From Bacteroidales bacterium (GTDB lineage Bacteria; Bacteroidota; Bacteroidia; Bacteroidales; Muribaculaceae): 52,965 nt of DNA. Below are positions 23,175 through 31,345 of this stretch, one piece after another (the stretch's first letter is position 1; every line of letters begins with the position of its first letter). The position numbers and the translations under genes were made by a program. The notes beneath the pieces were generated by a model. That model saw only the letters and a list, made by a program, of their open reading frames with translations, had not been told where the DNA came from and searched no databases. The stretch spans positions 1-52,965 of the forward strand of contig SFLG01000014.1 of the NCBI GenBank assembly GCA_004553485.1, given 5' to 3'.

Positions 23175-25910
23175 TCACTTCGCCTTGGGCGTTGTGACTT
23201 CGTTGACCAGATATGCTATTGATTTGTAAGGTATGCCTGAGTTGGTGGTGAGGCCTATCTCGCAGGTGCGCGAGTTGGAGTAGCCGTGTGTCGCGCCGGC
23301 GGACTCGATCTGTGGACGCAGCTTGCGCAGACCCCATTTGTTGAGCTCGGGCATGGTGAAGCCCTTGTCGCCGGCAAAGCCGCAGCAGCCCACCTCGGTG
23401 GGTACGATGACGTTGGTCGAGCACCGGCGCGCCAGGTCGATTATCGTGGCGGCCAGACCCATCAGTCGTGTCGAGCAGGTGACATGCACGGCCACGGGCC
23501 TGTCGACGGGATGGAAGTCGAGGTGTGGCACAAGGTATTCGGTGATGAACTCGGCGGGCTCGTACAGCTTCATGCTGGTGATGTGGTCGCGCATGCGGTG
23601 CAGGCAGGGGCTTTGGTCGCACAGCACGGGGTAGCGGCCGTTCTCGCTGGCTTTGAGCAGGGCCTTCTCCAGCTCGGCGGTCTTGGCGTTGGCGACGTCG
23701 GGCATGCCCTTGCTCTCCCATATCATGCCGCAGCACAGGTTCTTCATCCCCTCGGGGAAGATGACCTCGAAGCCGGCCTTGTTGCAGAGGGCCGTCATCT
23801 CGTTTATCAGCGGCTGTGGCTTGCCGTTCTTGCCCTCGCGGGACGGGCCCATGGTCTGGTTGATGCACGAGGGGAAGTACACCACCTTGCGGGGCAGACT
23901 CCCCTGCCCTGCCTTGGGGCGCGGAGCGAGGCCCGGCAGCGAGGGCGTCCACAGCGGCAGGCCGATTTTGTTGAGGCCGCGGCCGACGGCGGCGGTGGCT
24001 TTGTCGCCGAGGACGGCGTGGGCAAGGTCGGCGGCGGCGAGGACGGGACGGAGGGCCCCGGCGACGAGGCCGAGGTTGTCGGCGGCCCATTTGCCGGTTT
24101 TGTAGGCGAAGCTGCCGGCGGGGACGGTGCGGAGGTCGTGCACGAGGTCGGCGGTGTTGATGCGCATGGGGCAGGAGGTCGAGCAGAGGCCGTCGCCGGC
24201 GCAGGTGTCGGCGCCGAGGCGTGCAAACGCCTTCTCCAGCTCGCGCAGGCGCTGCGGGTCGTCGCCCGAGCGGCGCAGGCGCTCCATCTCGCGACAGGCC
24301 ACGATGCGCTGGCGGGCGCTGAGGCTGTAGCCGCAGCTCATGCAGTTGACCTCGCAGAAGCCGCACTCGATGCAGCGGTCGACCTTGTCGTTGGTCTGCG
24401 GCATCTCTTTGATGTTGCGGACATAGCACTCGGGGTCGTCGTTGAAGATGACGCCGGGGTTGAGGATGCCGTTGGGGTCGAGCAGCTCCTTGAGGCGTTT
24501 CATCATGCCGTAGGCCTTGTCGCCCCACTCGTGGCGCACGAAGGGGGCCATGTTGCGGCCCGTGCCGTGCTCGGCCTTCAGCGAGCCGTCGAAGCGGTCG
24601 ACAACGAGTTTGGCCACCTCGCTCATCATGCGCTTGTAGCGCGCCATGTCGGCCTCGCTGTCGAAGCGCTGGGCGATGACGAAGTGGTAGTTGCCCTCGA
24701 AGGCGTGGCCGTACTCGGGGAGGTCATCGATGTGGAAGGCGACGTCCTCGATGATGACGGTGGTGCCCTGCTGACGTGTGCCGCCGACGGCGGGGAAGAT
24801 GCCCGAGCGTATGGCCCACCAGGGTCCGTAGACGGCGGGGTCGTCGGTGAACTCGACATCGGGGTTGAAGAGGTCGAAGCCACGGGCCAGGTCGGTGATG
24901 GCCTTCATGTTGGCCTCTAGTTTCTGACGCGTCTCGGCCTTGGTATCGAGCAGCAGGGCGGTGAGGCCCTCGCCGGTGGTGTCGCCGACAGACGCCAGCG
25001 ACTTCTTGTCGAGCATCTCGGCCGAGTCGGCCAGTCCCTGTTTCTTGAGGGCGACGACGCATCGGCAGGCCTCGGCCATGTCTTTGAAGTAGAACATGAC
25101 GCTGGCCTTGAAGGGCATCACCGGGGCGGTGGCGAAGGTGGCCTTGTACATGAAACCGAGGGTGCCCTCCGAGCCCACCAGGCTGTGGACGAGGATGTCG
25201 AACGGATCGTCGAAGATGACGAAGGGCAGCAGGTTGAGGCCGGTGACGTTCTTGATCGAATATTTGTAGCGGATGCGGTCGGTAAGCTCGCTGTCGGCGC
25301 GAATGTCGTCGCGCAACCGCTCTATGCCTTCGATGATGTGTGGATGGCTGCGGCGGAAAGTCTCGCGGCTGGACTCGTCGCCGGTGTCCACGAGGGTGCC
25401 GTCGGCAAGGATTATGCCCATCGAGAGGAGCTGACGGTCGCTATTGGCGTGCGTGCCGCAGTTCATGCCCGAGGCGTTGTTGATGACGATGCCGCCCACC
25501 ATGGCCGAGTTCTTCGAGGCCGGGTCAGGGGTGAAGAACCGCCCGTAGGGAGCGAGCAGCTCGCTCACCCTCGAGCCGATGATGCCCGGCTCGAGGGTAA
25601 TCGTGCGGCCTTCCTCTCCTATTTCGTATCCTTCCCAGTTCTTTCCCGCGACAAGGAGCACCGAGTCGGTTATCGACTGGCCCGAGAGGCTCGTGCCGGC
25701 GGCGCGGAAAGTGACGGGCACCCTCTGCTCGTTAGCAAGAGCCAGAATCTGCGACACCTCGGCGCTGTTGTCCGAGCGTATCACCATCTTGGGCGTAATG
25801 CGATAGAAACTGGCATCTGTTCCCCAGGCCAGACACCGAAGGGCGTCGGTGTACCGCCTCTCTTTGGGGACGATGGCGCTGATTTTGTCTTGGAAGGCAG
25901 TGAAAGACAT
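23175..25910 (-). CDS. dld: FAD/Fe-S D-lactate dehydrogenase (Dld-II-like fusion)
   Basis: This 911-residue flavoprotein fuses a GlcD-like oxidase to a GlcF-like iron-sulfur part. The FAD-binding PCMH domain (about 30-270) has FRAAGTSLSGQ and VGGIVINNASGMNCG. The FAD-linked oxidase C domain (about 280-525) ends in EHGTGRNMAPF and LDPNGILNPGVIF. Two cluster motifs follow: CIECGFCEVNC and CAGDGLCSTSCPM. Two CCG-type repeats come last (NLCCGMIW, VGCCGFAGDKGF). This is the layout of Shewanella Dld-II, which oxidises D-lactate to pyruvate using quinone. Since MurQ releases D-lactate, its position 38 bp before murT strongly suggests it consumes that product. Glycolate or another 2-hydroxyacid cannot be excluded from sequence. 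Confidence 0.87.
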   Translation of the reverse strand: MSFTAFQDKISAIVPKERRYTDALRCLAWGTDASFYRITPKMVIRSDNSAEVSQILALANEQRVPVTFRAAGTSLSGQSITDSVLLVAGKNWEGYEIGEEGRTITLEPGIIGSRVSELLAPYGRFFTPDPASKNSAMVGGIVINNASGMNCGTHANSDRQLLSMGIILADGTLVDTGDESSRETFRRSHPHIIEGIERLRDDIRADSELTDRIRYKYSIKNVTGLNLLPFVIFDDPFDILVHSLVGSEGTLGFMYKATFATAPVMPFKASVMFYFKDMAEACRCVVALKKQGLADSAEMLDKKSLASVGDTTGEGLTALLLDTKAETRQKLEANMKAITDLARGFDLFNPDVEFTDDPAVYGPWWAIRSGIFPAVGGTRQQGTTVIIEDVAFHIDDLPEYGHAFEGNYHFVIAQRFDSEADMARYKRMMSEVAKLVVDRFDGSLKAEHGTGRNMAPFVRHEWGDKAYGMMKRLKELLDPNGILNPGVIFNDDPECYVRNIKEMPQTNDKVDRCIECGFCEVNCMSCGYSLSARQRIVACREMERLRRSGDDPQRLRELEKAFARLGADTCAGDGLCSTSCPMRINTADLVHDLRTVPAGSFAYKTGKWAADNLGLVAGALRPVLAAADLAHAVLGDKATAAVGRGLNKIGLPLWTPSLPGLAPRPKAGQGSLPRKVVYFPSCINQTMGPSREGKNGKPQPLINEMTALCNKAGFEVIFPEGMKNLCCGMIWESKGMPDVANAKTAELEKALLKASENGRYPVLCDQSPCLHRMRDHITSMKLYEPAEFITEYLVPHLDFHPVDRPVAVHVTCSTRLMGLAATIIDLARRCSTNVIVPTEVGCCGFAGDKGFTMPELNKWGLRKLRPQIESAGATHGYSNSRTCEIGLTTNSGIPYKSIAYLVNEVTTPKAK

Positions 25911-25992
25911 TCAGGTAATAGGAGAAATGTTATTGGTAAATTAAAGTATTGCAGGGCTGAGGCTGAGGGGGTAAGCCGTATCTGTCTTATAA

Positions 25993-26080
25993 GTCGTATA
26001 TGTCTTATACGACGTATACACCCATAAACCTATAAACTTATAGACTTCCAGATAGCAAGTTTGCAAGCAAACCTGCTATC
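25993..26080 (-). repeat. Octamer array plus hairpins, copy C
   Basis: Three 8-bp units (ATAAACCT, ATAAACTT, ATAGACTT at 26024-26047) are followed by a 14-bp hairpin (26051-26064 with 26067-26080, 2-base loop). A further 8-bp hairpin (GTCGTATA/TATACGAC, 25993-26013) lies on the other side. In transcription order it starts 5 bp after the namZ stop. It matches copies A and B in layout but not in hairpin sequence. Confidence 0.7.
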
Positions 26081-26085
26081 AGGAG

Positions 26086-27387
26086 TTATTTATACAGGTG
26101 GTATTTGGCGCTCTTGGCCTTGAAGGCGTCGGCGTCCTTGTTCCAGTAGTCGATGATGTCGGCCACTTTGTGGTTTTTGCTGAAGCGCTCGCGGATTTGC
26201 TTGCTACCGGCAACTTTGTCGAACATATTGAAGCGTGCCGAGTCGGCGTTGCCCTCTTTGAAGACGGCCTTGTCGGGGTACATGTCGGCCAGCTCCTGCA
26301 TGACATAGAACTGGGTCAGCGACAGCGGGGCAGCGTCCTTGTCGGTGATGTAGACCTCGACACCCTGCAGATTTTTGCCGGTCAGGTCCTCGCCCGGGCC
26401 CACGTTGTAGAAGGGTTTGATGTGGATGGGACGGAATTTCAGGCCGGGGAGGTTGAGGGCGTTCATGCGCTCGGCAAACTTGCCGGCATCGATCCACTCG
26501 GCGCAGAACAGTCTGAAGGGCATGGTGTAGCCCACGCCGATAGACATATAGTACAGCTCGCCGAGGATGCCGCTGACGGGGTAGAACAGCGCGCCCTCGG
26601 GGTTGGGGATCTGGGGCGAGGGAAGCACCCAGGGCAGCCCGGTGCCGGCATAGTCCATGTCGCGGGTCCAGCCCTCCATGGGCACTACGGTGAGGTTGAC
26701 CTTCTTGCCGCCGTCGAGCAGACCCTCGTCGTTGAGGTAGTTGGCCAGCTCGCCGGGGGTGAGGCCGTAGAGATAGGGTATGGGGAACTGGCTGACGAAC
26801 GACACGCAGTCGTCCTCGGTGAGGTTGCCCTCGACCTTGTTGCCGCCGACGGGGTTGGGGCGGTCAAGCACCATAAACTCCTTGCCCTGCTCGGCACAGG
26901 CCGACATGGCCTTGCCCATCGACGAGATGAAGGTGTACGAGCGGCAGCCTATGTCCTGGATGTCATAGACGAGCACGTCGATGTCCTTGAGCATCTCGGG
27001 CGACGGCTTGCGGTTTTTGCCATAGATGGAGTAGACCTTGATGCCGGTGGCGGTGTCGGTGAAGCTTTCGACGTATTTGCCGGCGTGGACGTCGCCGCGC
27101 ACGCCGTGCTCGGGAGCGTAGAGTGCCACCAGCTCGACATCGGGAGCCTCGGCAAGGATGTCGATGGTGCTCTTGAGGTTGTGGTCGATGCCGGTGGGGT
27201 TGGTGATGAGGCCCACGCGTTTGCCCTTGAGACCCTCGAAGCCGCGGTCACGCAGCACCTCGATGCCGGGTTTGACGGTCCGGGATGATTTCGGGCTGTG
27301 GCAGCAGTCGGTGCACACGTGTGCAGTCTGTGCCGACGCACCCATCGCCATCACTGTGGCAACAGCCACTGCAAATATCTTATTCAT
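26086..27387 (-). CDS. namZ: Exo-beta-N-acetylmuramidase NamZ (GH171, DUF1343)
   Basis: This 433-residue secreted enzyme has a signal peptide (NKIFAVAVATVMAMGASA). The DUF1343 core, now glycoside hydrolase family 171, is complete: GLITNPTGIDHNLKSTIDIL, LYAPEHGVRGD with the conserved Glu-His, VYDIQDIGCRSYTFISSM, VLDRPNPVGG, and GLPWVLPSPQIPNPEGALFYP. NamZ removes terminal MurNAc from the non-reducing end of peptide-free glycan strands, giving free MurNAc, the substrate of MurT and MurK. It is 21 bp after the AmpG-like transporter gene in the same run. Subcellular site is probably periplasm. The family assignment is clear; activity on MurNAc-GlcNAc follows from characterised members. Confidence 0.92.
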   Translation of the reverse strand: MNKIFAVAVATVMAMGASAQTAHVCTDCCHSPKSSRTVKPGIEVLRDRGFEGLKGKRVGLITNPTGIDHNLKSTIDILAEAPDVELVALYAPEHGVRGDVHAGKYVESFTDTATGIKVYSIYGKNRKPSPEMLKDIDVLVYDIQDIGCRSYTFISSMGKAMSACAEQGKEFMVLDRPNPVGGNKVEGNLTEDDCVSFVSQFPIPYLYGLTPGELANYLNDEGLLDGGKKVNLTVVPMEGWTRDMDYAGTGLPWVLPSPQIPNPEGALFYPVSGILGELYYMSIGVGYTMPFRLFCAEWIDAGKFAERMNALNLPGLKFRPIHIKPFYNVGPGEDLTGKNLQGVEVYITDKDAAPLSLTQFYVMQELADMYPDKAVFKEGNADSARFNMFDKVAGSKQIRERFSKNHKVADIIDYWNKDADAFKAKSAKYHLYK

Positions 27388-27408
27388 AGATGTCTGTTTT
27401 CGTGGTTT

Positions 27409-28779
27409 TTACTTTTTCTCTTTGGCACCGTAGGCGGGGTCGATGTGGGGACGTACCAGGAAGGTAACGAACCAGGTTGCCAGGTTGCAGGCGAGTACCC
27501 ACATAAAGAAGTAGGCGTACGAGTTCTGCAGCAGGTGCTCTTTAATCCAGCCGGCAGCCATGCCGGGGAGCATCATGCCCAGGGCCATGAAGGCTGTGCA
27601 GATGGCATAGTGCGAGGTCTTGTACTGACCCTCGGCAAAGTACATCATAAACAGCATGAAGGCGGTGAAGCCGAAGCCGTAGGCAAACTGCTCGAGGACG
27701 ATGCAGCTCCAGGTGATGATTTTGCCGGCCATAGTGGCGTAGTCGGGCTGCACCTGCGAGAGGACGATGTAGGCCACGCAGTTGAGCGAGGTGGCCAGGG
27801 CCATGGGCCATATCCATTTGCGCAGACCGCCGTTTGCGGCGCAGATACCGCCGATGATACCGCCGATGGTGAGGCCGATGATGGCGAGGGTGCCGTAGGC
27901 AAAGCCTACCTCGACCTGGGTCAGCCCCAGACCGCCCTGGTCGCGTGCGGCGAGGAGGAAGGGCTGGCAGAGCTTGACAACCTGTGCCTCGGGCAGACGG
28001 TAGAGAAGCATGAACAGCATGGCAAGTATCACGTGTTTCTTTTTGAAGAAGGTGCCAAACGAGCCGGCGAACTCGCGCGCGATGTCGCCGAGGCCCTTAC
28101 TGCCGGTGTCACCGCCGACGGGACGGTCGGCCTTGGGGTACGGCATGATGAAGGCGTGCCAAAGGAACACCACTGCAAAGAATACCGAGCAGGCGGCTAC
28201 CGTCAGCTGCCATCCGGCGGCCTTGCCGTAGCTGGATGCCAGTGTGCCGGCAATCATCACCAGACCACCCTGGCCAAAGACGCTGGCGCAGCGGTAGAAG
28301 GTCGAGCGGATACCGACGAACATGCTCTGCTGGTTGGTGTCGAGGGCCAGCATATAGAAGCCGTCCGAGGCGATGTCGTGTGTTGCCGAGCAGAAGGCCG
28401 TGATGAAGTAGAAGAACAGGCATACCATAAACACGTCGGTGCCGACGAACTGCTTGCTTTCGATTGCCATCTTGATGGTGGCGTCGTCATTGATGGGCAG
28501 GGTGAAGGCGATGGCGCCCAGACCGATGGCCACGCACAGCTGCATGGTTACTGTCCACCAGCGTTTTGTCTTGAAGATGTCGACGATAGGTCCCCAGAAG
28601 GGCTTGATTACCCAGGGCAGGTACAGCCAGCCGGTGTAGAGTGCCGCGTCGGTCTCGCTCATGCCCAGCTGGGTGAAGAGCACCATCGTGACCATATTGA
28701 TAAAAATGAACGGAATACCCTGAGCGAAATAAAGAGTCGGAATCCAGGTCCAGGGATTACGTGACGTTGCCTTTTTCAT
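27409..28779 (-). CDS. ampG: AmpG-like major facilitator, muropeptide transporter
   Basis: This 456-residue inner-membrane protein has about 12 hydrophobic helices. The opening WTWIPTLYFAQGIPFIFINM and the following segment with TGWLYLPWVIKPFWGPIVD are typical of the AmpG/SLC33 branch, as is the conserved HDIASDGFYMLALD. AmpG imports GlcNAc-anhydroMurNAc peptides driven by the proton gradient. Its position between namZ and the SpoIID-like gene supports import of cell-wall fragments, complementing MurT, which would take free MurNAc. The exact substrate is inferred from family and context. Confidence 0.87.
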   Translation of the reverse strand: MKKATSRNPWTWIPTLYFAQGIPFIFINMVTMVLFTQLGMSETDAALYTGWLYLPWVIKPFWGPIVDIFKTKRWWTVTMQLCVAIGLGAIAFTLPINDDATIKMAIESKQFVGTDVFMVCLFFYFITAFCSATHDIASDGFYMLALDTNQQSMFVGIRSTFYRCASVFGQGGLVMIAGTLASSYGKAAGWQLTVAACSVFFAVVFLWHAFIMPYPKADRPVGGDTGSKGLGDIAREFAGSFGTFFKKKHVILAMLFMLLYRLPEAQVVKLCQPFLLAARDQGGLGLTQVEVGFAYGTLAIIGLTIGGIIGGICAANGGLRKWIWPMALATSLNCVAYIVLSQVQPDYATMAGKIITWSCIVLEQFAYGFGFTAFMLFMMYFAEGQYKTSHYAICTAFMALGMMLPGMAAGWIKEHLLQNSYAYFFMWVLACNLATWFVTFLVRPHIDPAYGAKEKK

Positions 28780-28841
28780 TGCTGTTGATTGGGAAGGATG
28801 AAATTTGATGTTGGTTTGATTTCTTTATCGGAGGCCCTGCG

Positions 28842-30158
28842 TCAGTATTGTTTCTGCAGGTCGGCTCCGGGGAAGTAGTGGCTGAGGATTTGCTCGTAGT
28901 CGTAGCCGCGGGCGCCCATGACGGCGGCGCCGATCTGGCACAGGCCTACGCCATGGCCCCAGCCGGCTCCGCGCAGGACGATGGTCTCGGGGACGCCGTT
29001 CTCGTCGGGGTTGAGGCGTTCGACGGTGAAGGCCGAGCTGTAGAGGTGACTGGGCGACAGGGTGCGGCGTATCTCCAGCTCCTTGCCGATTACCATGGTG
29101 CGCTTGGTGCCGCAGATGCGCAGGCGCACCAGACGGCCCGAGGTGCCGCGCTCGACGGGCTGCAGGTCGATGATGTCGCCGAAGTCGATGCCCGAGCGCT
29201 CGCGCACGAGCTTTGCCAGCTCGTCGCGGCCGTAGGTGACGGTCCAGCGGTAGAAGTCGGTGGTCTCCTGGTCGTAGTTGTTGAGCACCTGGCTGAGGAT
29301 GTCCTTGTCGGCGGTGTTGCAGAAGGCGTCGGGACGGCCCTCGATCCATGCGCGGGCGTTGTCCTCGGCGCACAGGTCGGGGAAGGTCTCCTCGTCGACG
29401 TTGTCAAGGCGTGCGCGCAGATATTTGTAGTGGCGCGGCTCCCAGCAGTTCTCGAACTCCTCGAACACGCCGCCGCAGCATTTGCTGAAGCGTGCGTCGC
29501 AGAGCTCGCCGTCCGACATCAGCACCTGGCCGCGGGTGGCGTTGATGGCCTGTGCCACCTTGGGGGTGGACTGGCGGGTGACGCCCTGGTAGCGCTGACA
29601 GTGGTCGTCGGCGCAGACGTCAAAGTTGACGTGGTCCTCGCGGTCGTACCATTTTATGCGCTCGTCGGCGCTCTCGGTGCAGGCGTTGTATTTCTCGCCA
29701 GCGGCCTGGATTTTGCGGTTCTTGTCGATCTGCGCCAGCAGCCACGAGCGCGAGATGACGGCGTGGGCCTTGAGCAGCTCGAGCGAGGCGTGGGCGCTCA
29801 TCTCGGACGAGATTACGCTGAGCAGGTAGTCCTCGACGGGCAGGATGTTGATGATGGTGAGTTTGCCGTCCTCGACGATGAACTTTGCCGAGCCGGAGAA
29901 GCGCTGGTTTTCGCGGCGCTCCCAGTGGAAGTTGACACCGATGACGACGTCTTTGATTTCAAAGACCTCGTCGGAGGATGCCGGGGTGAACAGCAGCTCG
30001 CCGTCAAACACCTGACCCGACCAGGATATGCGGCCGTCGGGGGTCACCGACACCGTCTGCGGGCCGCGCACGGCCGTCCCGGCAACGTGGTAGTCGCCGA
30101 GGAGGTCTATATCAATCGAGGCTGCCGACAGTATGCCGACTGAGATGGTTGGTTCCAT
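28842..30158 (-). CDS. SpoIID/LytB-domain protein without a signal peptide
   Basis: This protein of about 438 residues is related to SpoIID, a lytic transglycosylase of glycan strands stripped of peptides, and to LytB amidase enhancers. The family core is present: INILPVEDYLLSVISSEMSA with the putative catalytic glutamate, LELLKAHAVISRSWL, ATRGQVLMSD, and the C-terminal LRGAGWGHGVGLCQIGA. A Cys/His group (VCADDHCQRYQGV) could bind zinc. It begins MEPTISVGIL with no signal peptide or membrane anchor, unlike classical SpoIID. A GTG start at 30185 would overlap the upstream gene by GTGA and add nine residues, still without a signal. It might act on imported fragments in the cytoplasm. Confidence 0.82.
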   Translation of the reverse strand: MEPTISVGILSAASIDIDLLGDYHVAGTAVRGPQTVSVTPDGRISWSGQVFDGELLFTPASSDEVFEIKDVVIGVNFHWERRENQRFSGSAKFIVEDGKLTIINILPVEDYLLSVISSEMSAHASLELLKAHAVISRSWLLAQIDKNRKIQAAGEKYNACTESADERIKWYDREDHVNFDVCADDHCQRYQGVTRQSTPKVAQAINATRGQVLMSDGELCDARFSKCCGGVFEEFENCWEPRHYKYLRARLDNVDEETFPDLCAEDNARAWIEGRPDAFCNTADKDILSQVLNNYDQETTDFYRWTVTYGRDELAKLVRERSGIDFGDIIDLQPVERGTSGRLVRLRICGTKRTMVIGKELEIRRTLSPSHLYSSAFTVERLNPDENGVPETIVLRGAGWGHGVGLCQIGAAVMGARGYDYEQILSHYFPGADLQKQY

Positions 30159-30181
30159 AATACAAAGTCTCTCTATTGTGG

Positions 30182-31129
30182 TCACACTTTTTCGGCGATG
30201 GCGTTAATCTCGTCTGTGCTGAGACACAGCTCGTCAAAGATTTTGCGGATAAGGTCGGCGTCGACGGCGTTGAAGTCTTTTTCGAGGGGTGTGATGAACA
30301 CACCGCCCATGTCCACCGACGCGGGGCTGAGCAGCATCTTGTCCGGGCCGTCCTCGGGCATGCCGTAGAACGAGGGACGATGGCGCTTGCGGGGAATGAC
30401 GACGAGGCGCACACCGGCGGGGGTGGCGTAGCACAGCAGGTTCATCATCGGCTCCTTCTCGCCCTCGGGGACGGGGATGGCCTTGTAGAGGCGGGCAAAG
30501 AGCTCGGCGCCGGCCTTGTGGTCGCTGGCGTCGATGACGAAGACCTTCAGGGGCAGAGTGTCCACCATCGACAGCACGGCGTAATCGTCCTCCTGCACCA
30601 GGGTCTTCAGCTCGGCGTTCTCGAGGGCCTCGGCGATGGTGAGGAAGTCGGAGTTGCCGGCCTGGAAGTGCATGTGGTCGGGGGCGGAGGCGCCGCACTT
30701 GGGGCCGTTATAGAATACGGTGTACTCGTCCAGTTCCTCGGCCAGGTCCATCATGTCCTCGATGCGGCCCAGGATGAGCTGGTCGGTGTGGCTCTGGTCG
30801 GGGATGGTGAGGTGACGGGGGAAGATGGGGAACGGGTTGATGAGCACGATGTACTTGCCGTCGGGGCCCCACTCTATCCCGCGCTGAACGTCGGGACGGT
30901 TGGCGCCGCAGAGGAAGCACTTGCGCTCCTTGAGGCTCTTGGCGTCGACTTTTGCCGACGACGACACTATGCGCGCGGGGTTGAACTGCACCTTGATGTG
31001 CATGCCGTCGACGTCGAGGTCTTTGACGCGTACGCCGCCCAGGGCCTCGAAGTTGCCCTTGGCCATGGGCCACTCGGCAAGCTGCTCGCTGATGAGGCGG
31101 TCGGCCTCGGCAGATGTGATATGTTTCAT
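30182..31129 (-). CDS. DUF4922 protein, HIT/GalT-like nucleotidyltransferase
   Basis: This 315-residue cytoplasmic protein of the DUF4922 family has an N-terminal CFLCGANRPDVQRGI pair of cysteines that may bind zinc. NPFPIFPRHLTIPDQSHTDQ and YNGPKCGASAPDHMHFQA follow. The HMHFQ string is the HxHxQ active-site motif of the HIT/GalT superfamily, shared with Ap4A phosphorylases and sugar-1-phosphate transferases, where the middle histidine carries a nucleotidyl group. It is not a short HIT hydrolase. It overlaps or nearly touches the SpoIID-like gene. A role in converting a salvaged sugar phosphate to a nucleotide sugar, or the reverse, is plausible but not shown. Confidence 0.78.
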   Translation of the reverse strand: MKHITSAEADRLISEQLAEWPMAKGNFEALGGVRVKDLDVDGMHIKVQFNPARIVSSSAKVDAKSLKERKCFLCGANRPDVQRGIEWGPDGKYIVLINPFPIFPRHLTIPDQSHTDQLILGRIEDMMDLAEELDEYTVFYNGPKCGASAPDHMHFQAGNSDFLTIAEALENAELKTLVQEDDYAVLSMVDTLPLKVFVIDASDHKAGAELFARLYKAIPVPEGEKEPMMNLLCYATPAGVRLVVIPRKRHRPSFYGMPEDGPDKMLLSPASVDMGGVFITPLEKDFNAVDADLIRKIFDELCLSTDEINAIAEKV

Positions 31130-31176
31130 CCGGTATTTATCCTAAAACTTTTCTTAATAACTCAAAACCCTCGGAT

Positions 31177-31329
31177 TGCCGGGCTGTCCGTGCCGTGCCG
31201 GCTGTGATGGCAGGCCCGGCAGTTCCGTCGTCAGACGGGCCGTGCAGTGGCGGCGACGGGCGGAAATCCGAAGTATCATAGAGCGTGACCGCCGGCACGG
31301 GCCCCGTCGTCAGGGGTGTCCGTGTCGGC
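31177..31329 (-). other. Intergenic region with two strong hairpins
   Basis: The 216-bp gap between the glycosyltransferase and DUF4922 genes holds no gene. One hairpin has arms TGCCGGGC and GCCCGGCA (31177-31184, 31214-31221). The second has arms GCCGGCACGG and CCGTGTCGGC (31291-31329, one mismatch) with an inner CCCC/GGGG stem. Neither is followed by a U-tract, so they more likely stabilise mRNA or cause partial termination. Confidence 0.5.
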
Positions 31330-31345
31330 TGTCGGTTATTTCTGC

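Noticed and set aside
30159..30185. GTG start for the SpoIID-like protein overlapping DUF4922
   Set aside because: Possible, but the family-like sequence starts at the ATG at 30158; noted as an alternative.
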